Origin: Pedobacter sp. Bi126
GTDB lineage: Bacteria > Bacteroidota > Bacteroidia > Sphingobacteriales > Sphingobacteriaceae
NCBI RefSeq assembly: GCF_918698245.1
Contig: NZ_CAKKMS010000001.1
Coordinates: 434,001 to 498,000 of the forward strand
DNA: 64,000 nucleotides
Direction of reading: 5' to 3'
Positions within the stretch are counted from its first letter, which is position 1. Each line of letters opens with the position of its first letter. Under the pieces are notes generated by a model. That model was not told the origin of the DNA. It ran no database searches and worked only from the letters and a program-made list of their open reading frames with translations. Shown here one piece after another: positions 15,807 through 23,987 of the stretch. A program made the position numbers and the translations under genes.

Positions 15807-16112
15807 ATGGAAGAAATATTAGAACCTCAAATGAATTACTTAGGCAAAAGGCTGGCTTACTATTCTGCACTTATCGGCACGTTAATTCTAATAGCAAACT
15901 TAATATCAGACTCTTTTTTTCTCATGATAGTAGGAGCTGTTTTTACGCTTGGTGCTGCAATTGTAAATCTCTTTGTGTTAGCTATAGTTCTAATTGAGCT
16001 CATTTGTGATCAAACTTCCTGGAGGAACACTGTCGCTACCATCATCTGCATGCTATTAAATATTCCCTTAGTCATTATCTACATACTTATTATAAGTTAT
16101 TTCAATTCTTAA
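15807..16112 (+). CDS. Small membrane protein of unknown function
   Basis: The 101-residue protein has three predicted membrane segments (about residues 13-31, 33-58 and 72-97) and short loops, and no known domain I can name. It is the first gene of a unit continuing with a DUF4153-type membrane protein 12 nt downstream. The operator-like palindrome in its promoter links it to the winged-helix regulator just upstream. ATG at 15807 is preceded by an A-run, as favoured in Bacteroidota in place of a Shine-Dalgarno site. Confidence 0.65.
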   Translation: MEEILEPQMNYLGKRLAYYSALIGTLILIANLISDSFFLMIVGAVFTLGAAIVNLFVLAIVLIELICDQTSWRNTVATIICMLLNIPLVIIYILIISYFNS

Positions 16113-16124
16113 ACCTTAAACAAA

Positions 16125-17693
16125 ATGAAAAATAGATCCAACCTCTTATCACTCTCTGTTCTGCTGGGTGGCCTACTGTTTACTTTTCTCTTCTGGCAGG
16201 AAAGATTAGCGCTCAATCTGCTTATTTATAGCATTTATTTACTGGCTATCACCTTTATTAATCCAGATGTAGTTAAAAGTACCAAACTAAAAATTTACGG
16301 CTTAGCACATCTTTTGGCCGCAGTACTGGTGGTGGTTAATAATTCTGATTTATCCGTTGCCACTTATTACATCAGTTTGCTGTTATTTATCGGTTTTAGT
16401 CATAACCAGCAGATCAGAACTATTTTTGCCGCTTTTCTTGCCAGTATCTTACAAATGATCACGGTTCCTTTTAATGCAGTAAAACATTTAAGTAAAATAA
16501 GCATAGGCAATTTTAACCTGAAACCTTTTTTTAAATTGATCAAGTACATTTTTATACCTGTTATTGCCGTAATCTTTTTTACGTGTTTGTATTCTGCAGC
16601 GAATAATGTTTTTGCACATTATGCCGAAAGTGTATTAACTAACATCGGTCAATTTTTTGAAGATATCCTCCATTTCTTTTTCAAAGATTTAAGTATCGAA
16701 CGTATCATACACTTCTGCTTTGGATTAGCCTTAACAGGAGGTTTATTACTCACTTTTTTTGATAAAACTTTAGAAAAAGCAGAACTGACATGCAAGGAAC
16801 AATTAGTAAGGATCAGAAGAACATCAGGTCAAAAAACGATTTGGTACCACATTGTAGAAACATTTAGCGGTAATCTCTTAACACGGAAAATGGCTTTAAA
16901 AACCGAATACATTGTAGGCATAATTTCGTTTGTTGCCCTTAACGTCCTATTGTTGTTATTAAATGCCATCGATATTACCACGCTTTGGTTCGGTTATAAA
17001 CCTTCAGGAAATTTCTCTGGAGAGCTACACCAGGGCACCAATACACTAATCTTTAGTATTGTAATGGCCATGGCGGTAATCCTTTACTTTTTCAGGGGAA
17101 ACCTAAATTTTTATCGTAAAAGCAAAACATTAAGGGCGCTTGCCTTTACCTGGATGGTTCAAAATTTCATCCTGATTATTTCTGTATTTATCCGCGATGG
17201 TTATTATATCGAATTCCACGGTTTAACCCATAAAAGAATCGGTGTTTTGGTCTTCGCTACACTTTGCATCATCGGTTTGGCAACGGTTTATTTTAAAGTA
17301 GCGAAACAAAAAACTATATTCTACCTTTTCAAAGTAAATGGTAACATCTGGTTTGCCCTATTATTGGCTTTTAGTCTAATAAACTGGGATGTTTTTATTG
17401 TGAAATACAATTTAGCACAAAGTGATAAGGTTGGTATCGATGCCGATTACCTACTATCATTATCAGACAAGACCCTGCCCATTTTATATAAAAACAGATC
17501 AAAACTGGATTATACTCCTTCTAAAGATCTAAACGGAAGAGAAATTGCCAAGCCCCAAACAGCAGACTTTTATAGAGACCAGTTGGACAGACGTATTGGC
17601 TATTTTAAAGAACGTTACGAAAGCGTAAGCTGGCTATCATGGAACCTGCAGGATTGGAATACAGCAGAATATTTTGGAGATAATAAAAATTAG
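16125..17693 (+). CDS. DUF4153/DUF4173-type polytopic membrane protein
   Basis: The 522-residue protein has about ten to twelve hydrophobic segments. A conserved central part, EYIVGIISFVALNVLLLLLN followed by DITTLWFGYKPSGNFSG and ELHQGTNTLIFSIVMAM, is what I recognise as DUF4153/DUF4173. Its C-terminal 90 residues (after about 425) are polar and probably soluble (DADYLLSLSDKTLPILYKNR, then QLDRRIGYFKERYES). The biochemical role of this family is unknown to me. It is in the unit starting at 15807, likely under the winged-helix regulator. Confidence 0.75.
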   Translation: MKNRSNLLSLSVLLGGLLFTFLFWQERLALNLLIYSIYLLAITFINPDVVKSTKLKIYGLAHLLAAVLVVVNNSDLSVATYYISLLLFIGFSHNQQIRTIFAAFLASILQMITVPFNAVKHLSKISIGNFNLKPFFKLIKYIFIPVIAVIFFTCLYSAANNVFAHYAESVLTNIGQFFEDILHFFFKDLSIERIIHFCFGLALTGGLLLTFFDKTLEKAELTCKEQLVRIRRTSGQKTIWYHIVETFSGNLLTRKMALKTEYIVGIISFVALNVLLLLLNAIDITTLWFGYKPSGNFSGELHQGTNTLIFSIVMAMAVILYFFRGNLNFYRKSKTLRALAFTWMVQNFILIISVFIRDGYYIEFHGLTHKRIGVLVFATLCIIGLATVYFKVAKQKTIFYLFKVNGNIWFALLLAFSLINWDVFIVKYNLAQSDKVGIDADYLLSLSDKTLPILYKNRSKLDYTPSKDLNGREIAKPQTADFYRDQLDRRIGYFKERYESVSWLSWNLQDWNTAEYFGDNKN

Positions 17694-17705
17694 ATCAAGT
17701 ATAAC

Positions 17706-18314
17706 GTGAATAAAATTTTGAAGTGGGGGCTTATTTCTGTAGGTATTGGAGCACTGATCTTTATTAGCTATGTGGTTTGGGGGTTCATAACTTTTGTGTC
17801 ATCATTCGACCAAAGCTACAGCAAGAAGGATTTAATAGAAAATTACAAAATTAAAAGTAAAGAGATTAATAAATTACAAAAATATATGAAATCCATAATC
17901 CCAGTTGGCAAGTCAGTAACATTAGAGTTTGAAAGCAATAATTCATTGTTCATTTTTCACCTTTCTGACAAAAATGGAGATTCGAGAAACTGGGATATTA
18001 ATATTAATTCAAAAAAAACGGACTCTCTGCTGCGTGTATTGCATTGGACAAAGGAAACATTGGCAACTGTAAAAAAGAAATTAGACTATGCTAACTGCAT
18101 TTCTGTAGAGAATAAAGAGCCCTTTACAATTGGTTATCAAAGAAGCGGCATGGGTATGTATTTCTATAATCTTTTCGATAAACCAATGACGGATAGCCTG
18201 AAAAAAGAATATAGTGATGGTTGTACACACATTTTGTATAATAAAAAAGTTGCACTAGAATTTGGCGGTGGGGCTATTGGGCAACAATGCTTTGAAGGTT
18301 ATTTTGAAAATTAA
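17706..18314 (+). CDS. Membrane-anchored protein of unknown function
   Basis: The 202-residue protein starts at a GTG, has one N-terminal membrane segment (about residues 8-32, WGLISVGIGALIFISYVVWG) and a polar domain likely facing the periplasm (about 33-202). Two Cys (DYANCISV and SDGCTHIL) could form a disulfide outside the cytoplasm, with a third in QQCFEGY near the end. No family is recognised. It follows the DUF4153 gene by 12 nt and precedes another unknown membrane protein by 11 nt, so it belongs to the same unit. Confidence 0.6.
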   Translation: MNKILKWGLISVGIGALIFISYVVWGFITFVSSFDQSYSKKDLIENYKIKSKEINKLQKYMKSIIPVGKSVTLEFESNNSLFIFHLSDKNGDSRNWDININSKKTDSLLRVLHWTKETLATVKKKLDYANCISVENKEPFTIGYQRSGMGMYFYNLFDKPMTDSLKKEYSDGCTHILYNKKVALEFGGGAIGQQCFEGYFEN

Positions 18315-18325
18315 ACGAATAAATT

Positions 18326-18868
18326 ATGAATTATTTCTTATTAATAATGGCGGTTTTATTAATCTTTTTCATTTCTCTACTTCCAATAATTTTTATTTGC
18401 ATAATATTAAAAAGGAAATTGGTAAAGGGATTAAAATATACTTTAATCATTTCATTAAGTATTTTACAGTTGTGGATATTTTATTCAGCCTTCACGGCTT
18501 TTTATCCAGAAGATTCTTTCTATACGGAAGAATATAAAACTGTAATTGGAATCGCTGCTCCTGCATCCGCCAAAATTGTTAAAAAGTCTGCTAGTTACCC
18601 CGATTTACATGGTGATTATTGTTCTGCATCATTGATGGAACTATCGGTTGGTGATTATAAGAGGTTGTATGAAAAAATTTCTAATGATAAATCATTTTAC
18701 AATGCAGACTTTATTTATTCAGATACATTGAACGATATTTTAGACAAAGAACAGATAAAAAATATTATAATGATCAAACAGCACAAAACAAATTATGTAG
18801 GCCAAAATTGCTACATCGGTTTTTTAAACGACCGGAAAAGCATCCTTATTTATTTTGTTAACTCATAA
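18326..18868 (+). CDS. Membrane-anchored protein of unknown function
   Basis: The 180-residue protein has two N-terminal membrane segments (about residues 3-26 and 34-56) and a polar C-terminal domain of about 125 residues with two Cys (HGDYCSASLM and GQNCYIGFLN). The topology puts the C-terminal domain in the same compartment as the N-terminus. The last domain resembles small stress-type domains often paired with membrane anchors, but I cannot name a family. It ends the run of closely spaced genes begun at 15807. Confidence 0.6.
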   Translation: MNYFLLIMAVLLIFFISLLPIIFICIILKRKLVKGLKYTLIISLSILQLWIFYSAFTAFYPEDSFYTEEYKTVIGIAAPASAKIVKKSASYPDLHGDYCSASLMELSVGDYKRLYEKISNDKSFYNADFIYSDTLNDILDKEQIKNIIMIKQHKTNYVGQNCYIGFLNDRKSILIYFVNS

Positions 18869-18884
18869 CAATAATTAACCTCTC

Positions 18885-18948
18885 TCCTTTGCTAAACTTT
18901 TGTTGGATTTAGTCTTCCTGGTGCTGTTTCGCATCGGGAAGCAAAGGA
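18885..18948. other. Structured intergenic segment, possible terminator
   Basis: Arms TCCTTTGCT (18885-18893) and AGCAAAGGA (18940-18948) are perfect complements. A nested CTTCC / GGGAAG pairing lies inside. It may fold as a two-step hairpin at the end of the preceding operon, though there is no T-run. Confidence 0.4.
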
Positions 18949-18994
18949 ATCAAACTAAGTAGACTAATTAAAACACATTATAAATATAAAAATC

Positions 18995-19303
18995 ATGAAA
19001 AATCAAGAAACATTAAATTCAGGCAAACTAAGAATCATCATTATTTTAAGCGTAATAGCATCAATACTGGCTATTCCTTTAATAGCCATGCAATTTACAA
19101 ATGAGGTACAGTGGGACTTAAGGGATTTTGTTGCCGCTGGAATATTATTGCTTAGTACAGGTTTAGCCATTGAACTTGTAATTAGAAACATGAAAACAGG
19201 CACCAGCAGAACCATAGTCCTAATTGTAATTTTAATTGCATTGTTTTTAATCTGGGCAGAAATGGCTGTTGGAATTTTTGGGTCGCCAATTGCAGGAAGT
19301 TAG
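18995..19303 (+). CDS. Small three-helix membrane protein, conserved in Bacteroidota
   Basis: The 102-residue protein has three membrane segments (about residues 13-33, 43-64 and 72-96). The segments VQWDLRDFVAAGILLLSTGL and FLIWAEMAVGIFGSPIAGS match a small membrane protein family I remember from many Bacteroidota genomes, always without an assigned function. The acidic residues D and E inside or next to membrane segments (WDLRDF, WAEMAVG) are conserved features. It stands alone between two intergenic regions. Confidence 0.7.
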   Translation: MKNQETLNSGKLRIIIILSVIASILAIPLIAMQFTNEVQWDLRDFVAAGILLLSTGLAIELVIRNMKTGTSRTIVLIVILIALFLIWAEMAVGIFGSPIAGS

Positions 19304-19417
19304 CACATTTTTAAAACAAATGTATAATGCCATTTCCAAGTACGACCTAATATGGTTGATCTTAAGCCAATAAGCACTTTTATTGGCTATACTCACCTTA
19401 AATCAAAATTAACGACA

Positions 19418-20113
19418 ATGAAAAAAATTAGCTCAATAACTTTATTAAGTTTTACCATACTGGCATCATCCTGCACTGAGGAAATTAAAACCATTTCTAC
19501 GGATGAAACAAGTAACATTCAAACGAAAAGTCAGCCTAAAATACAATATGATTCTCCAATTATCATTGGTAAAACAGATATTCTGCTATACCCATTAAGA
19601 TTAAATGATGGCGATTACGATAGTTATAAAAGAGACGTGAATTCCAATCATTGGAACCTCATCTTTCACAACGTTATTTCAGGTAAAAGCGAATTATTGA
19701 CTAAAGAAAAAATTATTATCAATTCCTTCAATATTGGTCATTCAGAACATAGTCCAAATAATCAAAATACTTTATCCGATCAGTTTATCTACTATAACAT
19801 TACCGATTCTGACTATGATGGCAATAAAAAGCTAACAGACAAAGATCCTAGTAAACTTTACCTCTCCAACCTGGAGGGAAAATCATTTATCCGGATATCT
19901 CCAAACAACTATGATGTAAGTAGCTGGAAAATAGACGACAAACATGATTTAATATTAATGGATTTGATAAAGGATACTAATGGAGATAAAGAATTTGATG
20001 ATAAGGATGAGGTTGAATATTTTACATACAACTTAAAAACAGGGGCTTTAAAAACTGTCTTCGACAAGAACTTCAAAGATGAAATTAAAAATTTAGCAAA
20101 AAAAGTATTGTAG
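19418..20113 (+). CDS. Lipoprotein with EF-hand-like Asp-rich loops
   Basis: The reading frame is open from 19352, but the ATG at 19418 gives a clear lipoprotein signal (MKKISSITLLSFTILASSC, Cys19), so I use that start; the product has 231 residues. The mature part contains two Asp-rich loops, DSDYDGNKKLTDKD and DTNGDKEFDDKDE, that match the DxDxDG pattern of calcium-binding EF-hand/dockerin-like loops, each followed by a beta-propeller-like strand (LYLSNLEGKSF and YFTYNLKTGAL). I infer a surface or periplasmic beta-rich protein with bound calcium. No enzyme family is recognised. Confidence 0.7.
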   Translation: MKKISSITLLSFTILASSCTEEIKTISTDETSNIQTKSQPKIQYDSPIIIGKTDILLYPLRLNDGDYDSYKRDVNSNHWNLIFHNVISGKSELLTKEKIIINSFNIGHSEHSPNNQNTLSDQFIYYNITDSDYDGNKKLTDKDPSKLYLSNLEGKSFIRISPNNYDVSSWKIDDKHDLILMDLIKDTNGDKEFDDKDEVEYFTYNLKTGALKTVFDKNFKDEIKNLAKKVL

Positions 20114-20228
20114 AATAGCTACATCTGCTTCTTTATTGAGGTTAAGGCCCAATAATCAGCTTGTGTACCACATCACTTTTCCAGATTAACATAAAACGTT
20201 CATTTTCTGAAAAAATCAGCAATTGCTA

Positions 20229-20259
20229 TTTGTTTAAAGGGTTTGAAATTGTAGCTTTG
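20229..20259 (+). promoter_or_regulatory. Strong Bacteroidota-type promoter for sucC
   Basis: TTTG at 20229-20232, 19-nt spacer, TAGCTTTG at 20252-20259: a full match to the TTTG-N19-TAnnTTTG consensus, 17 nt before the sucC ATG. Confidence 0.7.
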
Positions 20260-20276
20260 GGCAAATTTTGTAGCAA

Positions 20277-21476
20277 ATGAATATTCACGAATACCAGGGT
20301 AAACAAATATTAAAAAGTTTCGGTGTTAACGTTCAAGAAGGAATAGTTGCCGATACTCCTGAGCAAGCTGTTGAGGCTGCTAAGCAACTGAAAATAGATT
20401 ACAATTCTGACTGGGTTGTAATTAAAGCGCAAATCCACGCAGGTGGCCGCGGTAAAGGTGGTGGTGTTAAATTAGCCAAAAACCTTGAAGAAGTTAAACA
20501 ACGTGCAACCGATATTATTGGTATGCAGTTGGTGACTCCTCAAACCGGTCCTGAAGGTAAATTAGTGAGTAAAATTTTAGTTGCTCAGGATGTTTATTAT
20601 CCGGGTGCTTCTGAAACCAAAGAATTCTACATTTCGGTATTGTTAGACCGTGCAAAAGGCCGTAACATCATCATGTACAGTACGGAAGGTGGTATGGATA
20701 TCGAAGAAGTTGCCGAGCACACGCCGCACTTAATTTTCAAAGAAGAAATCGACCCTAAAGTTGGCTTACAAGGCTTCCAAGCCCGTAAAGTAGCTTTTAA
20801 CTTAGGCGTTAGTGGTGCTGCACATAAAGAAATGGTTAAATTTGTAACCGCTTTATACAAAGCTTACGAAGCTACCGATTCTTCAATGTTCGAAATCAAC
20901 CCGGTATTAAAAACTTCTGATGATAAAGTAATTGCAGTTGATGCTAAAGTGAATCTGGATGAAAACGCTTTATTCCGTCATCCTGATTATGCAGCAATGC
21001 GCGACGTTACGGAAGAAGATCCAATGGAAGTTGAAGCAAGTGCTTCTAACCTAAACTTCGTTAACCTTGATGGTAACGTAGGTTGTATGGTTAACGGTGC
21101 TGGTTTAGCCATGGCTACCATGGATATTATTAAATTGGCCGGTGGTGAGCCTGCTAACTTCTTAGACGTTGGCGGAACTGCTAATGCACAAACAGTTAAA
21201 GCAGCTTTCAACATCATTTTAAAAGACCCTAACGTTAAAGCAATTTTGATCAACATTTTTGGCGGTATTGTTCGTTGCGACCGTGTTGCGCAAGGTGTAA
21301 TCGATGCTTATAAAGAAATCGGCAACATTCCAGTGCCAATTATCTGCCGTTTACAAGGCACAAATGCCGAAGAAGCTAAAAAATTAATTGATGAGTCTGG
21401 CCTTCAGGTTTACTCAGCAATCGCTTTAAAAGAAGCTGCAGATTTAGTTACTAAAGTATTGGCTGAACAAGCTTAA
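20277..21476 (+). CDS. sucC: Succinate-CoA ligase (ADP-forming) beta subunit
   Basis: The 399-residue ATP-grasp protein starts MNIHEYQGKQILKSFGV, the classic SucC start. It holds the nucleotide lysine region VVIKAQIHAGGRGKGGGVKL, EFYISVLLDRAKG, FEINPVL and the C-terminal CoA-ligase part FLDVGGTANAQTVKAAFNII with NIFGGIVRCDRVAQGV. With SucD it makes succinate and ATP (or GTP) from succinyl-CoA in the TCA cycle. The partner sucD is not in the window, which is common in Bacteroidota where the subunits are often apart. Codon choice is strongly biased (gct, gtt, aaa), consistent with high expression, and it has the best promoter in the window and its own terminator. Confidence 0.96.
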   Translation: MNIHEYQGKQILKSFGVNVQEGIVADTPEQAVEAAKQLKIDYNSDWVVIKAQIHAGGRGKGGGVKLAKNLEEVKQRATDIIGMQLVTPQTGPEGKLVSKILVAQDVYYPGASETKEFYISVLLDRAKGRNIIMYSTEGGMDIEEVAEHTPHLIFKEEIDPKVGLQGFQARKVAFNLGVSGAAHKEMVKFVTALYKAYEATDSSMFEINPVLKTSDDKVIAVDAKVNLDENALFRHPDYAAMRDVTEEDPMEVEASASNLNFVNLDGNVGCMVNGAGLAMATMDIIKLAGGEPANFLDVGGTANAQTVKAAFNIILKDPNVKAILINIFGGIVRCDRVAQGVIDAYKEIGNIPVPIICRLQGTNAEEAKKLIDESGLQVYSAIALKEAADLVTKVLAEQA

Positions 21477-21525
21477 TAAGCTTAAAGCAAAAAGACTAAA
21501 GCTTAAAGCATTAATCATAATTTAC

Positions 21526-21559
21526 AAACCTTTCAGTGAAAACTGGAAGGTTTTTTTTT
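21526..21559 (+). terminator. sucC terminator
   Basis: AAACCTTTCAGT pairs with ACTGGAAGGTTT around a 4-nt loop (one mismatch) and is followed by a run of nine or more T. It lies 49 nt after the sucC stop. Confidence 0.85.
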
Positions 21560-21952
21560 ATTCCCCGCTTTTAGAGGGCTGTCCGCAGGACGGGGTGTTC
21601 TCTAACCTACCATTACCAGCAATTCAATAGCAATCGACTTAAATGTACTAAGGTGTCTTAGGTGGTCAATATTTTTCTTGGAAAGCAAGCTCTGCACATT
21701 TCAGTTTCGGAAGCCCTGCTATCAATCAATCTTTTTAAACAACAACTGTCATGCTGAGGCACGAAGCATCTGTTTAATCGGGTGCAGATGCTTCGTACCT
21801 CAGCATGGCTACAAAATTTATGGGCACTACAGTTAAAAAGTATTTTCGTTCTATCAGGTTTATTTAACATGGGTCCGCCGTACTCCGGCAAAAAACCTAT
21901 CGCTAAACTTACAAAGTCTTTCCTGCGCTCGACCCCTTCTAGACTTTGTATG
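21560..21952. other. Repeat-filled intergenic region
   Basis: No gene is credible in these 393 nt. The segment holds a G+C-rich hairpin-like stretch (about 21564-21597), a long inverted repeat (21750-21807) and a hairpin with 9-bp arms ACAAAGTCT / AGACTTTGT (21911-21949), which is suitably placed downstream of the minus-strand XRE gene to act as its terminator. Confidence 0.5.
21750..21807. repeat. CATGCTGAGGCACGAAGCATCTG inverted repeat
   Basis: Two 23-nt arms (21750-21772 and 21785-21807) are complementary except at one position, with a 12-nt loop. This is a dispersed extragenic palindrome of the kind also seen at 7992-8130. Confidence 0.65.
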
Positions 21953-22159
21953 TTAATCTACGCGGAATTCTAAAATATCACCTGGCTGGCAATCTAAAGC
22001 CTTACAAATCGCTTCTAACGTTTCCAAACGGACAGCCTTTGCTTTACCTGTTTTGAGTATCGATAAATTAGACATCGTTATCCCTACCCTTTCACTTAAT
22101 TCGGTTAACGACATTTTACGCCTGGCTAACATTACATCTAAATTTACAATTATGGGCAT
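21953..22159 (-). CDS. XRE-family HTH regulator
   Basis: The 68-residue protein is a single Cro/C1-type helix-turn-helix domain: MLARRKMSLTELSERVGITM (helices 1-2), SNLSILKTGKAKAVRLETLE (recognition helix 3 and linker) and AICKALDCQPGDILEF (helix 4-5). It belongs to the short YozG-like group found in many bacteria. These small regulators are often encoded beside a small membrane protein that shares their operon; none is found here. Its upstream region is a long A/T-rich stretch shared with rpoD, to which it is divergent. Targets are unknown. Confidence 0.88.
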   Translation of the reverse strand: MPIIVNLDVMLARRKMSLTELSERVGITMSNLSILKTGKAKAVRLETLEAICKALDCQPGDILEFRVD

Positions 22160-22583
22160 GGGCTTATATCGTTAAATCGTTTTCTTGTTGAATTTCTATT
22201 CTCTATTTACAACTTGTACAACCTGACAAAAACTACATGATTAAAAACACCCAATAATAATGACTTTTATTATTTGCTTTAAATAGTTGAAAAATCAAGA
22301 AACGTCATATTTATTCAATCATTTATAATACAAACATACATAATAAATTATTATAATTCAAAATATATTTATTGATTTACAACAAATAATACTCGCAACA
22401 CAATTATTATGCAGTTATTCAGACAGACAATGTCAGAATTTTGTTTGGAATGGTTTTTGCTATAAGTAAAACTGTAAAAAACTTGTGCAAACAGTAACAT
22501 TTTCAGCATTTTATCCTTTCGGATTGCTATACAATTTCGTAACTTTGCACACTCAATAATTAAAGAGCACACAATTCGTATAA
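22160..22583. other. A/T-rich divergent region with the rpoD promoter
   Basis: This 424-nt region between the XRE gene and rpoD is very A/T-rich and has no credible gene. TAACTTTG at 22540-22547 matches the -7 consensus, with TTTC at 22517-22520 as a weak -33 element 19 nt upstream; it gives a leader of about 30 nt for rpoD. I see no other structure I can support. Confidence 0.55.
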
Positions 22584-23444
22584 ATGAGACAACTCAAGAT
22601 AACGCAATCCATTACCAACCGTGAAAGTCAGTCATTAGATAAATACCTACACGAAATTGGCAAAGTAGATTTAATAACAGCAGAAGAGGAAGTAATTTTA
22701 GCAAGGAAGATTCGTGAGGGCGATCAGGCTGCATTAGAGCGATTGACTAAGACCAACTTGCGTTTCGTTGTATCTGTTGCAAAACAATATCAGAATCAAG
22801 GCCTAACCTTAGGCGATTTAATCAATGAAGGTAACTTAGGTTTAATTAAAGCGGCAAAACGTTTTGATGAGACTAAAGGTTTCAAATTCATTTCTTATGC
22901 TGTTTGGTGGATTCGTCAATCTATTTTGCAGGCAATTGCCGAGCAAAGCCGTATTGTACGTTTACCTTTAAACCAGGTAGGTTCATTAAGCAAAATCAGT
23001 AAAGCTTTCTCTAAATTAGAGCAAGAATACGAACGTGAGCCTTCTCCTGAAGAACTTGCCGATATTTTAGAAACTACAGTGGATAAAATTTCGGACACAC
23101 TTAGTAATTCGGGCCGCCACGTATCAATGGATGCTCCATTTGTTCAAGGTGAAGAAAATACATTATTAGATGTATTGGAAAACCACGAACCAAATACAGA
23201 TAGCTCATTGATTAATGAATCTTTATCAGAAGAAATTAAACGTTCTTTATCTACTTTAACTGAAAGAGAAAGAGAAATTATCGTTTTATTCTTCGGCTTA
23301 GGTTCTAACCATCCCCTTTCTTTAGAAGAAATTGGAGAGAAATTTAATTTAACCCGCGAACGTGTTCGTCAGATTAAGGATAAAGCGTTACAGCGTTTAC
23401 GTCATACCTCAAGAAGTAAAATCTTAAAATCTTATTTAGGATAA
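22584..23444 (+). CDS. rpoD: Primary RNA polymerase sigma factor
   Basis: The 286-residue sigma-70 protein lacks region 1.1, as is normal for the primary sigma of Bacteroidota. It starts with region 1.2 ([20 protein letters not shown]), followed by region 2 with [20 protein letters not shown] and [20 protein letters not shown], region 3 ([20 protein letters not shown]) and region 4 ([20 protein letters not shown]). The Bacteroidota primary sigma reads the TTTG / TAnnTTTG promoters that I find throughout this window. The gene has its own promoter and a strong terminator, so it is monocistronic. Confidence 0.96.
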   Translation: MRQLKITQSITNRESQSLDKYLHEIGKVDLITAEEEVILARKIREGDQAALERLTKTNLRFVVSVAKQYQNQGLTLGDLINEGNLGLIKAAKRFDETKGFKFISYAVWWIRQSILQAIAEQSRIVRLPLNQVGSLSKISKAFSKLEQEYEREPSPEELADILETTVDKISDTLSNSGRHVSMDAPFVQGEENTLLDVLENHEPNTDSSLINESLSEEIKRSLSTLTEREREIIVLFFGLGSNHPLSLEEIGEKFNLTRERVRQIKDKALQRLRHTSRSKILKSYLG

Positions 23445-23464
23445 GAGACTAAGTTCATATAAAC

Positions 23465-23498
23465 AAAAAAAGATCGGCTATTAGCCGATCTTTTTTTT
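23465..23498 (+). terminator. rpoD terminator
   Basis: GATCGGCTA-T-TAGCCGATC is a perfect stem, extended by an A-run before and eight T after it. It lies 21 nt after the rpoD stop. Confidence 0.9.
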
Positions 23499-23579
23499 GT
23501 TATTAGATTTTCCCTCTGAAGGAGTTCCTTTGGAACGCTACGGTCGAAATGACGATTACACATTGGCAATCTTTTTTGT

Positions 23580-23620
23580 TTAGTTATAACTAAGTTTATC
23601 GTTATGATTTTATATCTTTA
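23580..23620 (+). promoter_or_regulatory. Promoter with 14-bp palindrome at the -33 region
   Basis: TTAGTTATAACTAA (23580-23593) is a perfect palindrome placed where the -33 element should be. TATCTTTA (23613-23620, one base off TAnnTTTG) lies 4 nt before the ATG at 23625. The palindrome could be an operator. Confidence 0.4.
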
Positions 23621-23624
23621 AGTC

Positions 23625-23987
23625 ATGTCGATTGGTCTACTCAAAAAATCTTTAACTATATACAAACCCATTTTTTTATGGAATGTACTGGTCAGCTTGC
23701 TCACATCGGTATTTTTCATTTTAAATGGCTTTAAGGAGCCAGGAATCTATTCCTTTGCCCTATTCATCAAACTTATCGGCTGGCTATTTTCTGTTGCTAT
23801 ATATTTCATGTTTTATCAATCTACTACATACTTTTTCAAAAATCAGGGTATAGGCTTCAGAAAAATCATGACAAACCTGATTTTATATGATTTAATTGTT
23901 TTTATCGGAATCTTAATCATTTCATCTATATGCAAAGACTTTTTATCGACAGTGTTAACCAATCTTTTGCAGATCGGGAAGTATTAA
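23625..23987 (+). CDS. Four-segment membrane protein, likely partner of the overlapping ABC ATPase
   Basis: The 120-residue protein has about three or four hydrophobic segments (near residues 14-36, 40-62, 85-105). No family is recognised. Its last 58 nt overlap, in another frame, the start of the ABC ATPase gene, which suggests coupled translation of a membrane subunit and its ATPase. At 120 residues it is small for an ABC permease, so it may be a reduced permease or a helper. Confidence 0.6.
   Translation: MSIGLLKKSLTIYKPIFLWNVLVSLLTSVFFILNGFKEPGIYSFALFIKLIGWLFSVAIYFMFYQSTTYFFKNQGIGFRKIMTNLILYDLIVFIGILIISSICKDFLSTVLTNLLQIGKY

Noticed and set aside
19352..19417. Longer N-terminus for the Asp-loop lipoprotein
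   Set aside because: The extra 22 codons would place the lipoprotein signal inside the protein; the ATG at 19418 gives a normal signal.
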